A stretch of DNA of 8,385 nucleotides from an uncultured Porphyromonadaceae bacterium. GTDB lineage: Bacteria; Bacteroidota; Bacteroidia; Bacteroidales; Muribaculaceae. Where the stretch lies: NCBI GenBank assembly GCA_947174735.1, contig CAMWKC010000084.1:1-8385 (forward strand), read 5' to 3'. Every line of letters begins with the position of its first letter. Positions within the stretch are counted from its first letter, which is position 1. Below are positions 1 to 7,160 of the stretch, one piece after another. The notes under the pieces were generated by a model. It made no database searches. It saw only the letters and a list, made by a program, of their open reading frames with translations, and was not told the origin of the DNA. The position numbers and the translations under genes were made by a program.

Positions 1-38
1 GCTTATTGAAGAGAGTTATTTATTTTTAATAATGGTTA

Positions 39-70
39 CAAAGGTAAGGATATAAAATATAATATGCAAA
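39..70 (-). promoter_or_regulatory. Canonical Bacteroidetes promoter reading leftward out of the window
   Basis: Read on the - strand, there is a -33 box TTTG (70-67), a spacer of 20 bases, and a perfect -7 box TACCTTTG (46-39). This matches the known Bacteroidetes primary sigma-factor consensus (TTTG, about 19-21 bases, TAnnTTTG) in both sequence and spacing. Transcription should start near position 32 and run off the left edge, so a - strand gene is expected just outside the window. That gene is not visible here. Confidence 0.6.
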
Positions 71-80
71 TAAAATATAA
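52..80. repeat. 11-bp direct repeat in the leftward promoter
   Basis: ATAAAATATAA occurs at 52-62 and again at 70-80. One copy lies in the spacer of the leftward promoter and the other begins at the edge of its -33 box. Two exact copies in a promoter could be a binding site, but the surrounding DNA is very AT-rich, so chance similarity is a real alternative. Confidence 0.3.
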
Positions 81-204
81 GAAAAATGCCTTCTGATGAT
101 AATCTTTATTTTTAGTATGTGACTGACATTTGTTTATTTTATTCCGGTTATAAGCAATCGTTATGATATGAAGTAAGCTAAAGAAGGGATTGAAAAAAAA
201 TAAT

Positions 205-212
205 TAACTTTG
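205..212 (+). promoter_or_regulatory. Putative -7 box for the serine hydrolase-helicase unit
   Basis: TAACTTTG is a perfect match to the Bacteroidetes -7 consensus TAnnTTTG, about 68 bases before the ATG of the first gene and following an A-tract (193-200). No TTTG lies at the usual 19-21 base distance. The nearest TTG (190-192) is only 12 bases upstream, so the -33 element is weak or absent. The expected transcription start is near 219, giving a leader of about 60 bases. Confidence 0.5.
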
Positions 213-237
213 CAGTGTTAAGCAATATATACTCAGG

Positions 238-261
238 TGGCGGTAAAATCCTGTACCGTCA
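238..261 (+). promoter_or_regulatory. Hairpin in the leader of the serine hydrolase gene
   Basis: TGGCGGTA (238-245) pairs with TACCGTCA (254-261) to give an 8-bp stem, including one G-U pair, with an 8-base loop. It ends 18 bases before the ATG at 280. The direct repeat TCAGGT flanks and overlaps it (233-238 and 259-264). It may affect mRNA stability or translation. It is too short to assign to a known riboswitch or attenuator class. Confidence 0.3.
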
Positions 262-279
262 GGTTAATAATCTATCATA

Positions 280-1590
280 ATGACACGACGAGATATAAGA
301 CGCGGCACTGCTCTGACAATGCTGTTCAGTGTATGCGTCTGTATAGTAATAAGCATAACTTTGTGGCGTCATTCGGGAGCAGTACAGGCTCAGCCTTCTG
401 TACAGGCTTCAGTGTCTTCAGGTCCTGTGTGGTCTGACACACTTACTAACGCCTCTTCTGCATACGCCCCTTTGCAACCTATGGATCGTGAACTGGAACG
501 TTTCCTTGATAAGTGGAAAATCAAAGGTGTGTCATTAGCTGTGACACGCAATGATTCGCTGCTTTATGCCAAAGGTTACGGCTGGGCTGATCTCGAAGCC
601 GGTAAGCCTATGGAAGCTACTACCATAATGCGTATGGCGTCAGCATCGAAACTTGTGACAGCCATAGCTGTCATGAAGCTATGTGAGGAAGGTAAACTGT
701 CGCTGCAGAGCCGTGTGTTCGGTCCGAAGGGTATATTGAATGATAATTCTTATACTGAAGCAATGTGTGACCCCCGTATGCTTGACATTACAGTCGATCA
801 TCTGCTTCTGCATCAGGGCGGCTTCGGACGCGGCGCCGGTGATCCGATGTTTACCACCCGTGAGATAATGGCTGCCAAGCATCTTGACACGCCACCTACC
901 CCGGAAGAACTGATACGTATAGTATTGGGACGCCGTATAGCCTTTACACCCGGTGCCGGACGTATCTATTCTAATTTCGGATATATGGTTCTGTCTATGG
1001 TTATAGAGCGTGTGACGGGACGTAGTTACTGGGATTATGTCACTGACAGTGTTCTGAAACCCGCCGGTTGTCATGGTTTCCGTCCGGCTACCAATTATTA
1101 TGCCGAGCGCAGCGAACGCGAAACACGCTATTACGGTCCCGATAACGAGAAGGTCGAAGAGTTCAATGGCAGCGGGCGACTTGTCGACCGTGTATATGGC
1201 GGTAGCGATGTCCACGCTCTCAAAGGTGGAGGAGGTTGGTGTGCCTCAGCTGCCGATATGGCACGTCTTATAGCAGCTGCTGACGGTTGTCCGGTCGTAG
1301 ATAATATATTGAATTCTTCATCGCTCTCTACTCTGACTGAGTACGGCAATGACGACCATAAACTGGCACGCGGCTGGACCGAGAGTGACGGTCGCGGCCG
1401 CTGGACACGCACCGGTACTCTTTCATCTACCCATGCTCTTGTCGAGCATTTCCCTGATGGCGAATGTTGGGTTATACTCACTAATTCCGGTGTCTGGACC
1501 GGTCATCACTTCTCACGTGAATTGCAACGTCTGATTGAACGTCTGCGGGGGCGTTATTCTGCCTCTTTACCAAGTCGGGACCTCTTCTGA
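280..1590 (+). CDS. Serine hydrolase, class C beta-lactamase / penicillin-binding protein family
   Basis: The 436-residue product is an exported or membrane-anchored serine hydrolase of the beta-lactamase superfamily (Pfam Beta-lactamase type). A basic N-terminus (RRDIRR) and a hydrophobic segment at about residues 11-29 form a signal peptide or anchor, with a possible cleavage site near VQA at 35-37. Catalytic motifs appear in family order: SASK at 121-124 (nucleophile Ser121, general base Lys124), YSN at 230-232, and RTG at 377-379 in the place of the KTG/HxG triad. Family members include D-aminopeptidases, esterases, carboxypeptidases and class C beta-lactamases, so the substrate cannot be read from sequence; periplasmic peptide or peptidoglycan hydrolysis is likelier than antibiotic resistance. 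The ATG at 280 is preferred because it directly precedes the signal region. The stop lies 4 bases before the helicase ATG, so the two are probably cotranscribed. Confidence 0.9.
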   Translation: MTRRDIRRGTALTMLFSVCVCIVISITLWRHSGAVQAQPSVQASVSSGPVWSDTLTNASSAYAPLQPMDRELERFLDKWKIKGVSLAVTRNDSLLYAKGYGWADLEAGKPMEATTIMRMASASKLVTAIAVMKLCEEGKLSLQSRVFGPKGILNDNSYTEAMCDPRMLDITVDHLLLHQGGFGRGAGDPMFTTREIMAAKHLDTPPTPEELIRIVLGRRIAFTPGAGRIYSNFGYMVLSMVIERVTGRSYWDYVTDSVLKPAGCHGFRPATNYYAERSERETRYYGPDNEKVEEFNGSGRLVDRVYGGSDVHALKGGGGWCASAADMARLIAAADGCPVVDNILNSSSLSTLTEYGNDDHKLARGWTESDGRGRWTRTGTLSSTHALVEHFPDGECWVILTNSGVWTGHHFSRELQRLIERLRGRYSASLPSRDLF

Positions 1591-1594
1591 TTTC

Positions 1595-3499
1595 ATGCAA
1601 ACTACTTTTCCTACAATAGCCGAACAGCGGCGTCTGCTACAACTTGAGTATGAAGCCGAGAGGCAGGCATTCAGCCGTCTTACCGATGTCATAGGAATGA
1701 CCCGCCTCGTGGAACGCGGCAACGCCTGGTGGCCTGTACGTCCCGGTCGTGTCTATTATAATTCGCTTAACCAGCGTGTCGTTGAACTTAACCGGCCTGC
1801 TTCTGACGATAATGACAGTGACCATAATTTCGAATATGGGCGTCCTGTATCACTTTTTACCCTTCGGGAAGCTGTTGACGCACGGCCACAACACCATATT
1901 GCCGGTACGGTTAGCTATGTGGATGGTGATCGTATGGTGGTCGTAGTACCCGACAGTGCAGACCTTAGTAATCTTGAAAACAATGGTGCCGGAGTGATGC
2001 TTTCATTTGATGAAACCACGTATCGTACCATGACCGAAGCCCTCGACCGTCTTGCCAAGGCAAAAGGGCGCCTTGGTGAGTTGCGTGATCTTGTCTACTC
2101 GCACCGTCGTGCCGGTGAACTCATGTTTGCACCACTTCGTTTTCCATATCTCAACGATATGCAGCAGCTGGCAGTCAATAAAGTGCTTGTGGCCAAAGAT
2201 GTCGCTGTGGTGCACGGACCTCCCGGTACGGGTAAGACCACGACTCTTGTCGAAGCTATATATGAAACTTTACATCGTGAGAGCCAGGTGCTGGTGTGTG
2301 CGCAGAGCAATATGGCGGTTGACTGGATTTCCGAGCGTCTTACCGATCGTGGTGTCAGTGTACTGCGTTTGGGAAATCCTTCGCGAGTCAACGATAAAAT
2401 GCTTGCCTCGACATACGAACGCCGTTTTGAGGCCCACCCTGATTACCCCACTTTGTGGAGTATACGAAAGGCTATACGAGAATTGCAAGGACATCGTCGC
2501 GGCAGTGACCAATGGCATCAGAAAATGGATCGTCTGCGTTCGCGTGCTACTGAATTGGAAATACGTATCAATACTGATCTTTTCAGTCAGTCGCGTGTAG
2601 TGGCTTGTACGCTGGTGGGTAGCGCAAGCCGTCTGTTGGAAGGCATGCGTTTCGGTACTGTATTTATAGATGAAGCTGCACAGGCTCTCGAAGCCGCTTG
2701 CTGGATACCGGCCCGCCGTGCCCAGCGTATTGTGCTTGCCGGCGATCACTGTCAGCTTCCGGCTACTGTCAAGAGCTACGAAGCAATGCGCGGCGGACTT
2801 GGCATTTCTTTGATGGAACGTCTTGTCGCTATGCACCCCGAAATCGTTACTCTTCTGACCACTCAATACCGTATGTGCCGTGAAATCATGGACTTTCCTA
2901 ACCGTTGGTTTTATGGCGGCGCTATCAAAGCCGCTTCTGAAGTGGAGTATCGCGGTATACTTGATTTTGACACTCCCCTTGAGTGGATAGACACTGCTAC
3001 ATCTGCAACCAATGATAGTGAAACAGACGACATAGCTTTTCGTGAGGCTCTTGCAGGTCAGAACTTCGGGCGCATCAATCGTGATGAGGCTTTACTGACC
3101 CTTGCTGTATTGCAACGCTATCTTGAACGTATAGGCCGCGAACGTGTGCTTGACGAGCGTATCGACATAGGTATTATCTCTCCTTACCGGGCACAGGTGC
3201 AATATCTGAGGCGTCTGCTTAAGAATACTCCTTGGTTTAAACCTTACCGTCATTTCATTACTATCAATACTGTCGATGGCTTTCAAGGTCAGGAGCGTGA
3301 TGTTATAATCGTGTCGCTGGTACGTAGCAACGATGAAGGTCAGATTGGTTTTCTGCGTGATTTGCGCCGTATGAATGTTGCTATGACCCGTGCCCGTATG
3401 AAGCTGATTTTGATTGGTGACTCTGTTACACTTGGGAGTCACCCTTTCTATCGAAAGTTGCACGCTCACATCACTACCTTATCAGCTTCCGATAGCTGA
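1595..3499 (+). CDS. Superfamily 1B Upf1/IGHMBP2-like DNA/RNA helicase
   Basis: The 634-residue protein is a DNA2/NAM7-type helicase of the Upf1-like group, predicted to couple ATP hydrolysis to movement on DNA or RNA in the cytoplasm. Helicase motifs appear in order: Walker A GPPGTGKT (208-215), Walker B DEAAQ (from 359), motif III GDHCQLPAT (from 383), QYRM (from 424), motif V GFQGQE (from 562) and motif VI NVAMTRAR (from 594). The first 200 residues correspond to the beta-barrel and stalk region seen in IGHMBP2-like proteins. All key residues are present and nothing looks truncated. The reading frame is open upstream to a TTG at 1535, but that start would lie inside the preceding gene. The ATG at 1595, 4 bases after the hydrolase stop, fits translational coupling better. 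Bacterial members of this family are widespread but poorly characterised; a role in repair or RNA metabolism is inference. Confidence 0.92.
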   Translation: MQTTFPTIAEQRRLLQLEYEAERQAFSRLTDVIGMTRLVERGNAWWPVRPGRVYYNSLNQRVVELNRPASDDNDSDHNFEYGRPVSLFTLREAVDARPQHHIAGTVSYVDGDRMVVVVPDSADLSNLENNGAGVMLSFDETTYRTMTEALDRLAKAKGRLGELRDLVYSHRRAGELMFAPLRFPYLNDMQQLAVNKVLVAKDVAVVHGPPGTGKTTTLVEAIYETLHRESQVLVCAQSNMAVDWISERLTDRGVSVLRLGNPSRVNDKMLASTYERRFEAHPDYPTLWSIRKAIRELQGHRRGSDQWHQKMDRLRSRATELEIRINTDLFSQSRVVACTLVGSASRLLEGMRFGTVFIDEAAQALEAACWIPARRAQRIVLAGDHCQLPATVKSYEAMRGGLGISLMERLVAMHPEIVTLLTTQYRMCREIMDFPNRWFYGGAIKAASEVEYRGILDFDTPLEWIDTATSATNDSETDDIAFREALAGQNFGRINRDEALLTLAVLQRYLERIGRERVLDERIDIGIISPYRAQVQYLRRLLKNTPWFKPYRHFITINTVDGFQGQERDVIIVSLVRSNDEGQIGFLRDLRRMNVAMTRARMKLILIGDSVTLGSHPFYRKLHAHITTLSASDS

Positions 3500-3511
3500 G
3501 CAGTTAAGCAG

Positions 3512-3551
3512 AGCAAACCGAGACAGGTCTCGGCTTATATCTCGGTTTGCT
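3512..3551. terminator. Bidirectional terminator between convergent helicase and tex genes
   Basis: AGCAAACCGAGA (3512-3523) and TCTCGGTTTGCT (3540-3551) form a perfect 12-bp inverted repeat around a 16-base loop, exactly between two convergent genes. The right arm reaches the first base of the tex stop codon (TAA, complement of 3551-3553). There is no strong T-tract on either side, so this may be a transcription barrier or 3'-end stabiliser rather than a textbook intrinsic terminator. A second, competing hairpin lies inside it: CCGAGA (3518-3523) can also pair with TCTCGG at 3528-3533 across a tetraloop. Confidence 0.65.
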
Positions 3552-5695
3552 TAGATAATCAGCGAGAGACTTATACGATGACGTTCGTTGTCTATGTCGA
3601 TTACTTTTACCTCAACCTGCTGACCGAGATGCAGCACATCTGAAACTGCATTGACTCTCCGACGCGACAGCTGGGAGATGTGGAGCAGACCGTTCTCTTT
3701 AATACCGAGATTGACAAAGGCTCCGAAAGCTGTTATATTGTTGACGATACCGGGTAATACCTGTCCGACGGCAAGCTGTTCAAAACTTTCGATACCGGGT
3801 GTAAATGAAGTATCTGCATTGTCGGTGCGCGGATCACGTCCGGGTTTGCGCAGTTCGGTCACAATATCGGACATAGTTGCCTCACCGCCTACTCCCTCGG
3901 CTGCAAGTGCCTTCACGTCGATACGGTCAAGCAGCTTATTATCGGCGGGAAGCTGGTCGGGACGTACACCTAAACGACGTGCCATCTCGCGTACTATATG
4001 ATAACTTTCGGGGTGTATACCGGTATTGTCAAGCGGTTCGGTACCGCCGGATACACGCAGAAATCCGGCTGCCTGTTCAAAAGCTTTGGCTCCGAGGCGA
4101 GGTACTTTCATAAGTTCGCGCCGTGTGGCGAAATCTCCGTTGGCAGCCCGATAAGCTACAATGTTTGCTGCCAGTGCCGGTCCTATACCTGATACGTATG
4201 ATAGGAGACGCTCAGAAGCTGTGTTGACATCTACACCTACGGCGTTAACGCATGACATGACTGTGTAGTCAAGTGCGTTTTTCAGTTTACCTTGGTCCAC
4301 ATCGTGCTGATATTGTCCCACACCTATCGACTTGGGGTCTATCTTGACCAATTCCGCCAGCGGATCGATAAGTCGTCGTCCTATAGACACCGCACCGCGT
4401 ACGGTGACATCCTTGTCGGGAAATTCGTGGCGTGCAATGTCTGAAGCGGAATAGACTGAAGCTCCGTTTTCACTGACAATGAATATAGCGTTCTCCGGCA
4501 TCAGATGTTCCTGTTGTAGAAACCGCTCTGTCTCGCGTGAGGCTGTTCCGTTACCGAGAGCTATAGCGTCAAGATGGTGACGCTCTATAAGCCGACGTAA
4601 TATGGCAGCAGCTCCGGCTATATCAGCTTTCGGAGGTACCGGATAGATGACGGTATCTTCCAACAGATTACCCTGTGCGTCAAGAGCTACAACCTTGCAG
4701 CCTGTACGGAATCCGGGGTCAAGGGCGAGTACACGCCGGCCTTTAAGCGGTGATGCTAACAATAACTGGCGCAGGTTATCGGCAAATATATCAATCGCCA
4801 CTCGGTCAGCTTCCTCTTTGAGCGATGCCGAAACCTCGTTCTCGACAGATGGACGCAACAGTCTCTTTGAAGCGTCGGCTACAGCATCTTCAATAAATTC
4901 ACGGCATAAGCGGCTTGCGCCTCGTGGGGTGAATGAACGGGCAAGTGATTCGTCAAGACGGTCATCATTTTCCTCAAGACTATAGCGTACTTTTATCATG
5001 CCTTCACTTTCAGCACGCCTTAGAGCCAGATACTGATGAGACGGCATACGTCGTACCGACTGTGAAAATTCGGCGTATTGTGCAAACGGTGAAGCGGCAA
5101 GTTCCGCATCACGTCCTTTTGCAGGCGTACATACAATCGAAGCCGAACGACGATAGGTATTACGGGCTATATTACGCAGGCTTTCTGATTCCGATGCCAT
5201 CTCGGCTATTATGTCGGAAGCTCCGTCAAGAGCCTCGTCAGCATCTTTCACACCGTTCTTCCCTACGAAAGGACGTGTCAGAGCCTCAAGGTCGGTGGCT
5301 TTACCCTGCATGATAAGTTTGGCAAGTGGGTCAAGTCCTTTTTCACGTGCTATAGTAGCCCGTGTGCGCTTACGCGGTTTATAAGGTGCATAGATATCTT
5401 CGACTTCTGTCATTGAGTCTGCCTCATCGAGTCTTCGACGTAACTGCGGTGTCATTGCTCCGGCGTTTTCTATAACTTCGCCCACAAATACTTTACGGGC
5501 TTCAAGGTCCCGGACAGCCTTCAGTGTCGTTTCTACATCGCGCACAGCCACTTCATCAAGACCACCGGTCGCTTCTTTACGATAGCGGCTTATAAACGGC
5601 ACTGTAGCTCCGCCTTCAAGCAGCTTAGCCGTAGCCTCTGCCGCCTTCGGTGTCAGCCCCAGTCTTGCTGCTACCATTGCATATATTTTATCCAT
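3551..5695 (-). CDS. tex: Tex family S1 RNA-binding protein (transcription accessory protein)
   Basis: The 714-residue protein matches the Tex/YhgF family along its whole length; family members bind nucleic acid and influence transcription in the cytoplasm. Visible parts: the Tex N-terminal helical domain (about 1-190, with the conserved VPFISRYRKEATGGLDE at 32-48 and EDIYAPYKPRKRTRA near 99-113); a YqgF-like RNase H-fold domain (about 320-450, LALDPGFRTG at 323-332, LGNGTASRETE at 380-390); conserved SIGRRLIDPLAELVKIDPKSIG (437-458, quoted in two parts: SIGRRLIDPLAE, then LVKIDPKSIG); helix-hairpin-helix repeats (about 490-550); and a C-terminal S1 domain (about 643-714, with GAFVNLGIKENGLLHISQLS). 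Length is typical and no motif is missing. It starts at the ATG complementary to 5693-5695. It is convergent with the helicase and divergent from the SpoIID-like gene, so it is probably monocistronic here. Confidence 0.96.
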   Translation of the reverse strand: MDKIYAMVAARLGLTPKAAEATAKLLEGGATVPFISRYRKEATGGLDEVAVRDVETTLKAVRDLEARKVFVGEVIENAGAMTPQLRRRLDEADSMTEVEDIYAPYKPRKRTRATIAREKGLDPLAKLIMQGKATDLEALTRPFVGKNGVKDADEALDGASDIIAEMASESESLRNIARNTYRRSASIVCTPAKGRDAELAASPFAQYAEFSQSVRRMPSHQYLALRRAESEGMIKVRYSLEENDDRLDESLARSFTPRGASRLCREFIEDAVADASKRLLRPSVENEVSASLKEEADRVAIDIFADNLRQLLLASPLKGRRVLALDPGFRTGCKVVALDAQGNLLEDTVIYPVPPKADIAGAAAILRRLIERHHLDAIALGNGTASRETERFLQQEHLMPENAIFIVSENGASVYSASDIARHEFPDKDVTVRGAVSIGRRLIDPLAELVKIDPKSIGVGQYQHDVDQGKLKNALDYTVMSCVNAVGVDVNTASERLLSYVSGIGPALAANIVAYRAANGDFATRRELMKVPRLGAKAFEQAAGFLRVSGGTEPLDNTGIHPESYHIVREMARRLGVRPDQLPADNKLLDRIDVKALAAEGVGGEATMSDIVTELRKPGRDPRTDNADTSFTPGIESFEQLAVGQVLPGIVNNITAFGAFVNLGIKENGLLHISQLSRRRVNAVSDVLHLGQQVEVKVIDIDNERHRISLSLII

Positions 5696-5738
5696 AAAAA
5701 TCTTTGCTTCAAAAAAAGAAATGCCTTCTCTTCAAAAG

Positions 5739-5769
5739 CGAAATTACAAAAAACTCCCCAAATACCCAA
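5739..5769 (-). promoter_or_regulatory. Putative tex promoter
   Basis: On the - strand, TTG (5769-5767) lies 20 bases before TAATTTCG (5746-5739), which matches the Bacteroidetes -7 box TAnnTTTG except for one base. The spacing is right. The predicted start near 5732 gives a leader of roughly 35 bases before the tex ATG. One mismatch in the -7 box lowers confidence. Confidence 0.4.
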
Positions 5770-5783
5770 CCTCCCCTACCACA

Positions 5784-5839
5784 CCTCGCGAAGCTATCTT
5801 CTTCTTTTGTGCTTCGCCTCTCTTTTGCCTCGCGAAGCT
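5784..5839. repeat. Repeated CCTCGCGAAGCT block in a pyrimidine-rich spacer
   Basis: CCTCGCGAAGCT occurs exactly at 5784-5795 and 5828-5839. Midway lies the inverted core GCTTCGC (5811-5817), which can pair with GCGAAGC in either copy (5788-5794 or 5832-5838), giving two mutually exclusive 7-bp hairpins. The surrounding + strand from about 5750 to 5890 is almost all C and T. A further small hairpin, GGAGC-TCT-GCTCC, sits at 5851-5863. The block looks like non-coding repeat DNA, possibly a copy or remnant of a dispersed intergenic element; that last point is inference. Confidence 0.5.
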
Positions 5840-5925
5840 GGTTACCGCTGGGAGCTCTGCTCCGTAATTTAAACCTCCTCCTACCTCTTATATCGAAATC
5901 CCTTGATTCCAAACGTTAACACTCT

Positions 5926-7068
5926 ATGGCAAATTATTATATAAAAGTCGGTATAAAGACTGACGGCTCACCGGTTTTAGAGCACTATACTGATTATACA
6001 CTTGTAAAGAACATGCTTATCGGAGACGGTTTTCACTGGCAGCGTAGCTTAGAAGTCTGTCTGCCAGGTGAGGTAAGTCTGTATAAGTCATCTGAACAAA
6101 GCGAAATTATTGGTTCAGATGCTACAGAGGCCGATCGTAACATTACATTAATAAATCGCCTGCCGCTTGAAACCTATCTGGAATGTGTGGTAGGTAGTGA
6201 AATGAATCCTTCTGCTTCAATAGAATTTCTTAAAGCCCATGCAGTTATATCGCGTAGCTGGGCTTTAGGAAAAGTGCTCGGTGCTCACCCGTGCAACGAT
6301 AGCGGATACAAGAATACTTCTGACTGTCTGATAGGCTGGGACGATACAGCCGGCCATCACGGTTTCGATGTGTGTTCAGATGACCATTGCCAACGTTATC
6401 AGGGCTTACAGCCAATCACACCGATAGCTCTGCAGGCTATACGTGATACAGCAGGTGAAGTTTTAACGGTAGCAGACGGCAGTCTGGTCGATGCGCGTTT
6501 CTCGAAATGCTGCGGTGGTCGTACCGAAGTTTTCAGTACGTGCTGGCAATCCCGTTCTGTAAGTTGTCTGGAAAGTTTTGATGATCCGTGGTGTGATCTG
6601 TCCGGTCTTTCTGCTGACCGGCGCCGAAAACTCTTGTCCTCCATACTTAAAGATTATGATCTCGTCACCGAAGGTTACGGCTATCGCTGGCAGAATGAAA
6701 TATCGAAAACTACGGTCAGGGAGAATCTGTGGCGGCGTTTCGGACGCGATGTCGGTGAAATACTGAGGCTTGAATCTTTACATCGTGGTCCTTCCGGCCG
6801 TATAGACCTTTTGCGTATTCATGGCACCCGCGGCACTCTCGATCTTGGTAAAGAACTATGGATACGTCGTCTGCTATCATCGAGTCATCTTTATTCTTCA
6901 GCCGTTGACATAGAGGACCTCGGGTCTGCTTTCCGTCTTACCGGACGCGGCTGGGGACACGGTGTCGGTCTCTGCCAGATAGGTGCGGCTAATATGGCTG
7001 TACACGGCTATAATTACCGCAATATTCTTTCTTTCTATTATCCAGGTGCTGTTATTACTTCAATCTGA
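5926..7068 (+). CDS. SpoIID/LytB domain protein (amidase-enhancer-like, peptidoglycan-acting)
   Basis: The 380-residue protein carries a SpoIID/LytB domain. In sporulating Firmicutes SpoIID is a lytic transglycosylase acting on peptidoglycan with stem peptides removed, and LytB-type members enhance amidases. Evidence includes LPLETYLECVVGSEMNPSAS (79-98) with Glu92 in the catalytic-glutamate position, followed by FLKAHAVISRSWAL (101-114); a His/Cys cluster H144, C150, H154, C155 resembling the zinc site of Clostridioides SpoIID; SKCCGGRTE (193-201); and the C-terminal GRGWGHGVGLCQIGAANMA (340-358). The N-terminus starts directly with the domain (YYIKVGI) and shows no signal peptide, which is unexpected for a wall enzyme. 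The organism is presumably non-sporulating, so a role in wall turnover or recycling is inferred. ATG at 5926 is the natural start; no convincing promoter was found before it. Confidence 0.88.
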   Translation: MANYYIKVGIKTDGSPVLEHYTDYTLVKNMLIGDGFHWQRSLEVCLPGEVSLYKSSEQSEIIGSDATEADRNITLINRLPLETYLECVVGSEMNPSASIEFLKAHAVISRSWALGKVLGAHPCNDSGYKNTSDCLIGWDDTAGHHGFDVCSDDHCQRYQGLQPITPIALQAIRDTAGEVLTVADGSLVDARFSKCCGGRTEVFSTCWQSRSVSCLESFDDPWCDLSGLSADRRRKLLSSILKDYDLVTEGYGYRWQNEISKTTVRENLWRRFGRDVGEILRLESLHRGPSGRIDLLRIHGTRGTLDLGKELWIRRLLSSSHLYSSAVDIEDLGSAFRLTGRGWGHGVGLCQIGAANMAVHGYNYRNILSFYYPGAVITSI

Positions 7069-7088
7069 TTCTTTTCAATAAAAAAGAA

Positions 7089-7124
7089 AAGGACGTCTAC
7101 AATAATAACTATGCAGACGTCCTT
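7089..7124. terminator. Bidirectional intrinsic terminator
   Basis: AAGGACGTCT (7089-7098) and AGACGTCCTT (7115-7124) form a perfect 10-bp stem with a 16-base loop, between the convergent SpoIID-like and secreted-protein genes. On the - strand the stem is followed by a long T-rich run (complement of the A-rich stretch at 7078-7090), giving a good intrinsic terminator for the secreted-protein gene. On the + strand a weaker T-rich tail follows (about 7130-7150). Confidence 0.8.
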
Positions 7125-7160
7125 CACCACATTTTATATTTTGTTTATTTCTCAGTTATA

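Noticed and set aside
679..1215. Long antisense open frame (about 178 codons) inside the serine hydrolase gene
   Set aside because: It lies opposite a gene with intact catalytic motifs, and its translation shows no recognisable domain. It is best explained as a shadow of the codon pattern on the real strand.
280..1590. Antibiotic-resistance beta-lactamase
   Set aside because: The SxxK and YxN motifs define the wide serine hydrolase superfamily. The third motif is RTG and nothing specific to resistance enzymes or their regulators is present, so a resistance claim is not supported.
1535..1594. Upstream TTG start that would add 20 residues to the helicase
   Set aside because: It would begin inside the hydrolase gene with residues that do not resemble the family. 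The ATG at 1595 sits right after the hydrolase stop.
2270..2866. Antisense open frame of about 198 codons inside the helicase gene
   Set aside because: It is opposite conserved helicase motifs, and the composition (many His, Thr, Ser and Gln) is typical of antisense translation.
5803..5827. TTTTG elements as a promoter for the SpoIID-like gene
   Set aside because: The candidate -7 box reads CTCTTTTG, lacking the TA, and no -33 box has the right spacing.
5709..5912. Small open frame on the - strand (67 codons) in the spacer before the SpoIID-like gene
   Set aside because: It is very rich in Arg and Lys because the DNA is pyrimidine-rich on the other strand, has no domain, and covers the repeat block and the putative tex promoter. 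Non-coding repeat DNA explains it better.
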